The notes beneath the pieces were generated by a model. It worked only from the letters and a program-made list of their open reading frames with translations. It made no database searches and had not been told where the DNA came from. This document shows positions 8,093 through 8,698 of a stretch of DNA of 8,698 nt, one piece after another. Location: the NCBI GenBank assembly GCA_034189165.1, contig JAXHVN010000005.1, forward strand, positions 1 through 8,698, in the 5' to 3' direction. The position numbers and the translations under genes are program-made. Within the stretch, counting starts at the first letter, position 1. Each line of letters opens with the position of its first letter. Source of the DNA: JAASSS01 sp021767745 (lineage in GTDB: Bacteria > Pseudomonadota > Gammaproteobacteria > UBA5335).

Positions 8093-8557
8093 ATGGATAT
8101 CCGCAAGGTCAAGAAACTGATCGAACTGCTCGAGGCGTCCCACCTCGACGAGCTGGAGATCAAGGAAGGCGAGGACAGCGTACGCATCAGCCGGCATGCA
8201 CCGGCGGCGGTCGCGCCGGTGCCCGCGGCGTCGGCAGCGTCGGCGGCGCCGCCGACGCTGCCGCCCGCGGCGATCACCGCTGCCGACCTCGTGGAGGAAC
8301 CGGCTCAGCCGGCGCTGCCACCCGGCACGCCGGTCACCGCGCCGATGGTCGGCACCTTCTACCGGGCGCCAGCGCCCACCTCGCCGCCGTTCGTGGAAAT
8401 CGGCCAGCAGGTCGAGGCCGGCCAGACGCTGTGCATCATCGAGGCGATGAAGATGATGAACCCGATCGAGGCCGAGCAGGCAGGCAAGGTGGTCGCGATC
8501 CTGGTGGAGAACGGCCAGCCGGTCGAGTTCGGTCAGACGCTACTGGTCATCGAGTAG
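8093..8557 (+). CDS. accB: Biotin carboxyl carrier protein of acetyl-CoA carboxylase (BCCP)
   Basis: BCCP carries the covalently bound biotin that shuttles carboxylate between AccC and the AccA/AccD carboxyltransferase in the first committed step of fatty acid synthesis. The 154-residue protein (E. coli 156) starts MDIRKVKKLIELLEASHLDELEIKEG, the conserved N-terminal helix region. A mobile alanine/proline linker follows (about 36-80), then the biotinyl domain with PMVGTFYRAPAPTSPPF, which includes the protruding thumb typical of bacterial BCCP (about 91-100). The biotinylation site is K120 in EAMKMMN, followed by GQTLLVIE at the end. Only a weak purine run (GGAAAG, 8079-8084) stands upstream of the ATG, 17 bases after aroQ. 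The linker DNA contains a perfect 32-bp palindrome. In E. coli, AccB is reported to limit expression of its own operon; nothing here shows this directly. Confidence 0.99.
   Translation: MDIRKVKKLIELLEASHLDELEIKEGEDSVRISRHAPAAVAPVPAASAASAAPPTLPPAAITAADLVEEPAQPALPPGTPVTAPMVGTFYRAPAPTSPPFVEIGQQVEAGQTLCIIEAMKMMNPIEAEQAGKVVAILVENGQPVEFGQTLLVIE
8232..8263. repeat. Perfect 32-bp palindrome inside the accB linker
   Basis: The arm CGGCAGCGTCGGCGGC (8232-8247) is followed with no spacer by its exact reverse complement (8248-8263). Pairing stops at 8231/8264, with one further match outside. It codes for part of the alanine/serine/proline linker of BCCP, where GCG, TCG, GCC and CCG codons are abundant, which makes self-complementarity more likely than average. 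In mRNA it could fold into a strong hairpin of about 14 bp (a few central bases must form the loop). Confidence 0.9.
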
Positions 8558-8564
8558 GCATCGC

Positions 8565-8698
8565 ATGTTCCGGAAGATCGTGATCGCCAACCGCGGCGAA
8601 ATCGCCCTGCGCATCCTGCGGGCCTGCCGGGAGCTGGGCATCCGCACCGTGGCCGTGCATTCCACCGCCGACCGCCAGCAGCAGCACGTGCTGCTGGC
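8565..8698 (+). CDS. accC: Biotin carboxylase subunit of acetyl-CoA carboxylase (5' part only)
   Basis: AccC carboxylates the biotin on BCCP using ATP and bicarbonate. Only the first 44 codons are in the window, and the frame runs off the right edge. The visible part begins MFRKIVIANRGEIALRILRA and continues with RELGIRTVAVHSTADRQQQHV. This is the highly conserved N-terminal biotin carboxylase domain (IANRGEIA, then GI.TVAV.S.AD). The ATG lies seven bases after the accB stop at 8555-8557, with only a weak GAGTAGG-type ribosome binding sequence, so translation is probably coupled to accB. Position next to accB favours acetyl-CoA carboxylase over the related pyruvate or propionyl-CoA enzymes. 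Confidence 0.97.
   Translation, partial: MFRKIVIANRGEIALRILRACRELGIRTVAVHSTADRQQQHVLL

Overview
The window is a GC-rich piece of a proteobacterial chromosome. Gene content and order (groES-groEL, then cutA-dsbD-tlpA-like-aroQ-accB-accC) fit a gammaproteobacterium, perhaps near Chromatiales, Xanthomonadales or Pseudomonas-type lineages. That placement is inferred from synteny and protein style, not from a marker gene. There are no mobile elements, RNA genes, CRISPR arrays or signs of recent transfer. It reads as conserved core genome plus one secreted nuclease gene.

Layout. Positions 1-2327 (minus strand) hold most of a large secreted nuclease of the ExeM/NucH type: signal peptide, lamin-tail-like domain, OB-like region, and endonuclease/exonuclease/phosphatase catalytic domain. 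Its stop codon lies beyond the left edge. Positions 2328-2469 are intergenic and contain the terminator of the chaperonin operon. groEL (2470-4110) and groES (4160-4450) form a minus-strand heat-shock operon. It is driven by a good sigma-70-type promoter overlapping a near-perfect CIRCE operator (4495-4521), so repression by HrcA is predicted. The 225-base divergent region 4451-4675 holds that promoter and a possible -10 box for the rightward genes.

Rightward, cutA (4676-5014), dsbD (5002-6867) and a TlpA/ResA-like thioredoxin gene (6864-7424) overlap end to end and look like one translationally coupled unit. It would handle divalent metal response and periplasmic disulfide reduction. DsbD would carry electrons from cytoplasmic thioredoxin across the membrane, and the membrane-anchored TlpA-like protein is a natural electron acceptor. 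After a 189-base gap with a candidate promoter and two small hairpins come aroQ (7614-8075, shikimate pathway), accB (8093-8557, biotin carrier protein) and the first 44 codons of accC (8565 onward). These three form a tight cluster, with accB and accC supplying the biotin carboxylase half of acetyl-CoA carboxylase.

Nothing here looks like an undescribed system. The points most worth checking are a perfect 32-bp palindrome inside the accB linker, the CIRCE/promoter arrangement, the secreted nuclease, and the dsbD/tlpA-like coupling.
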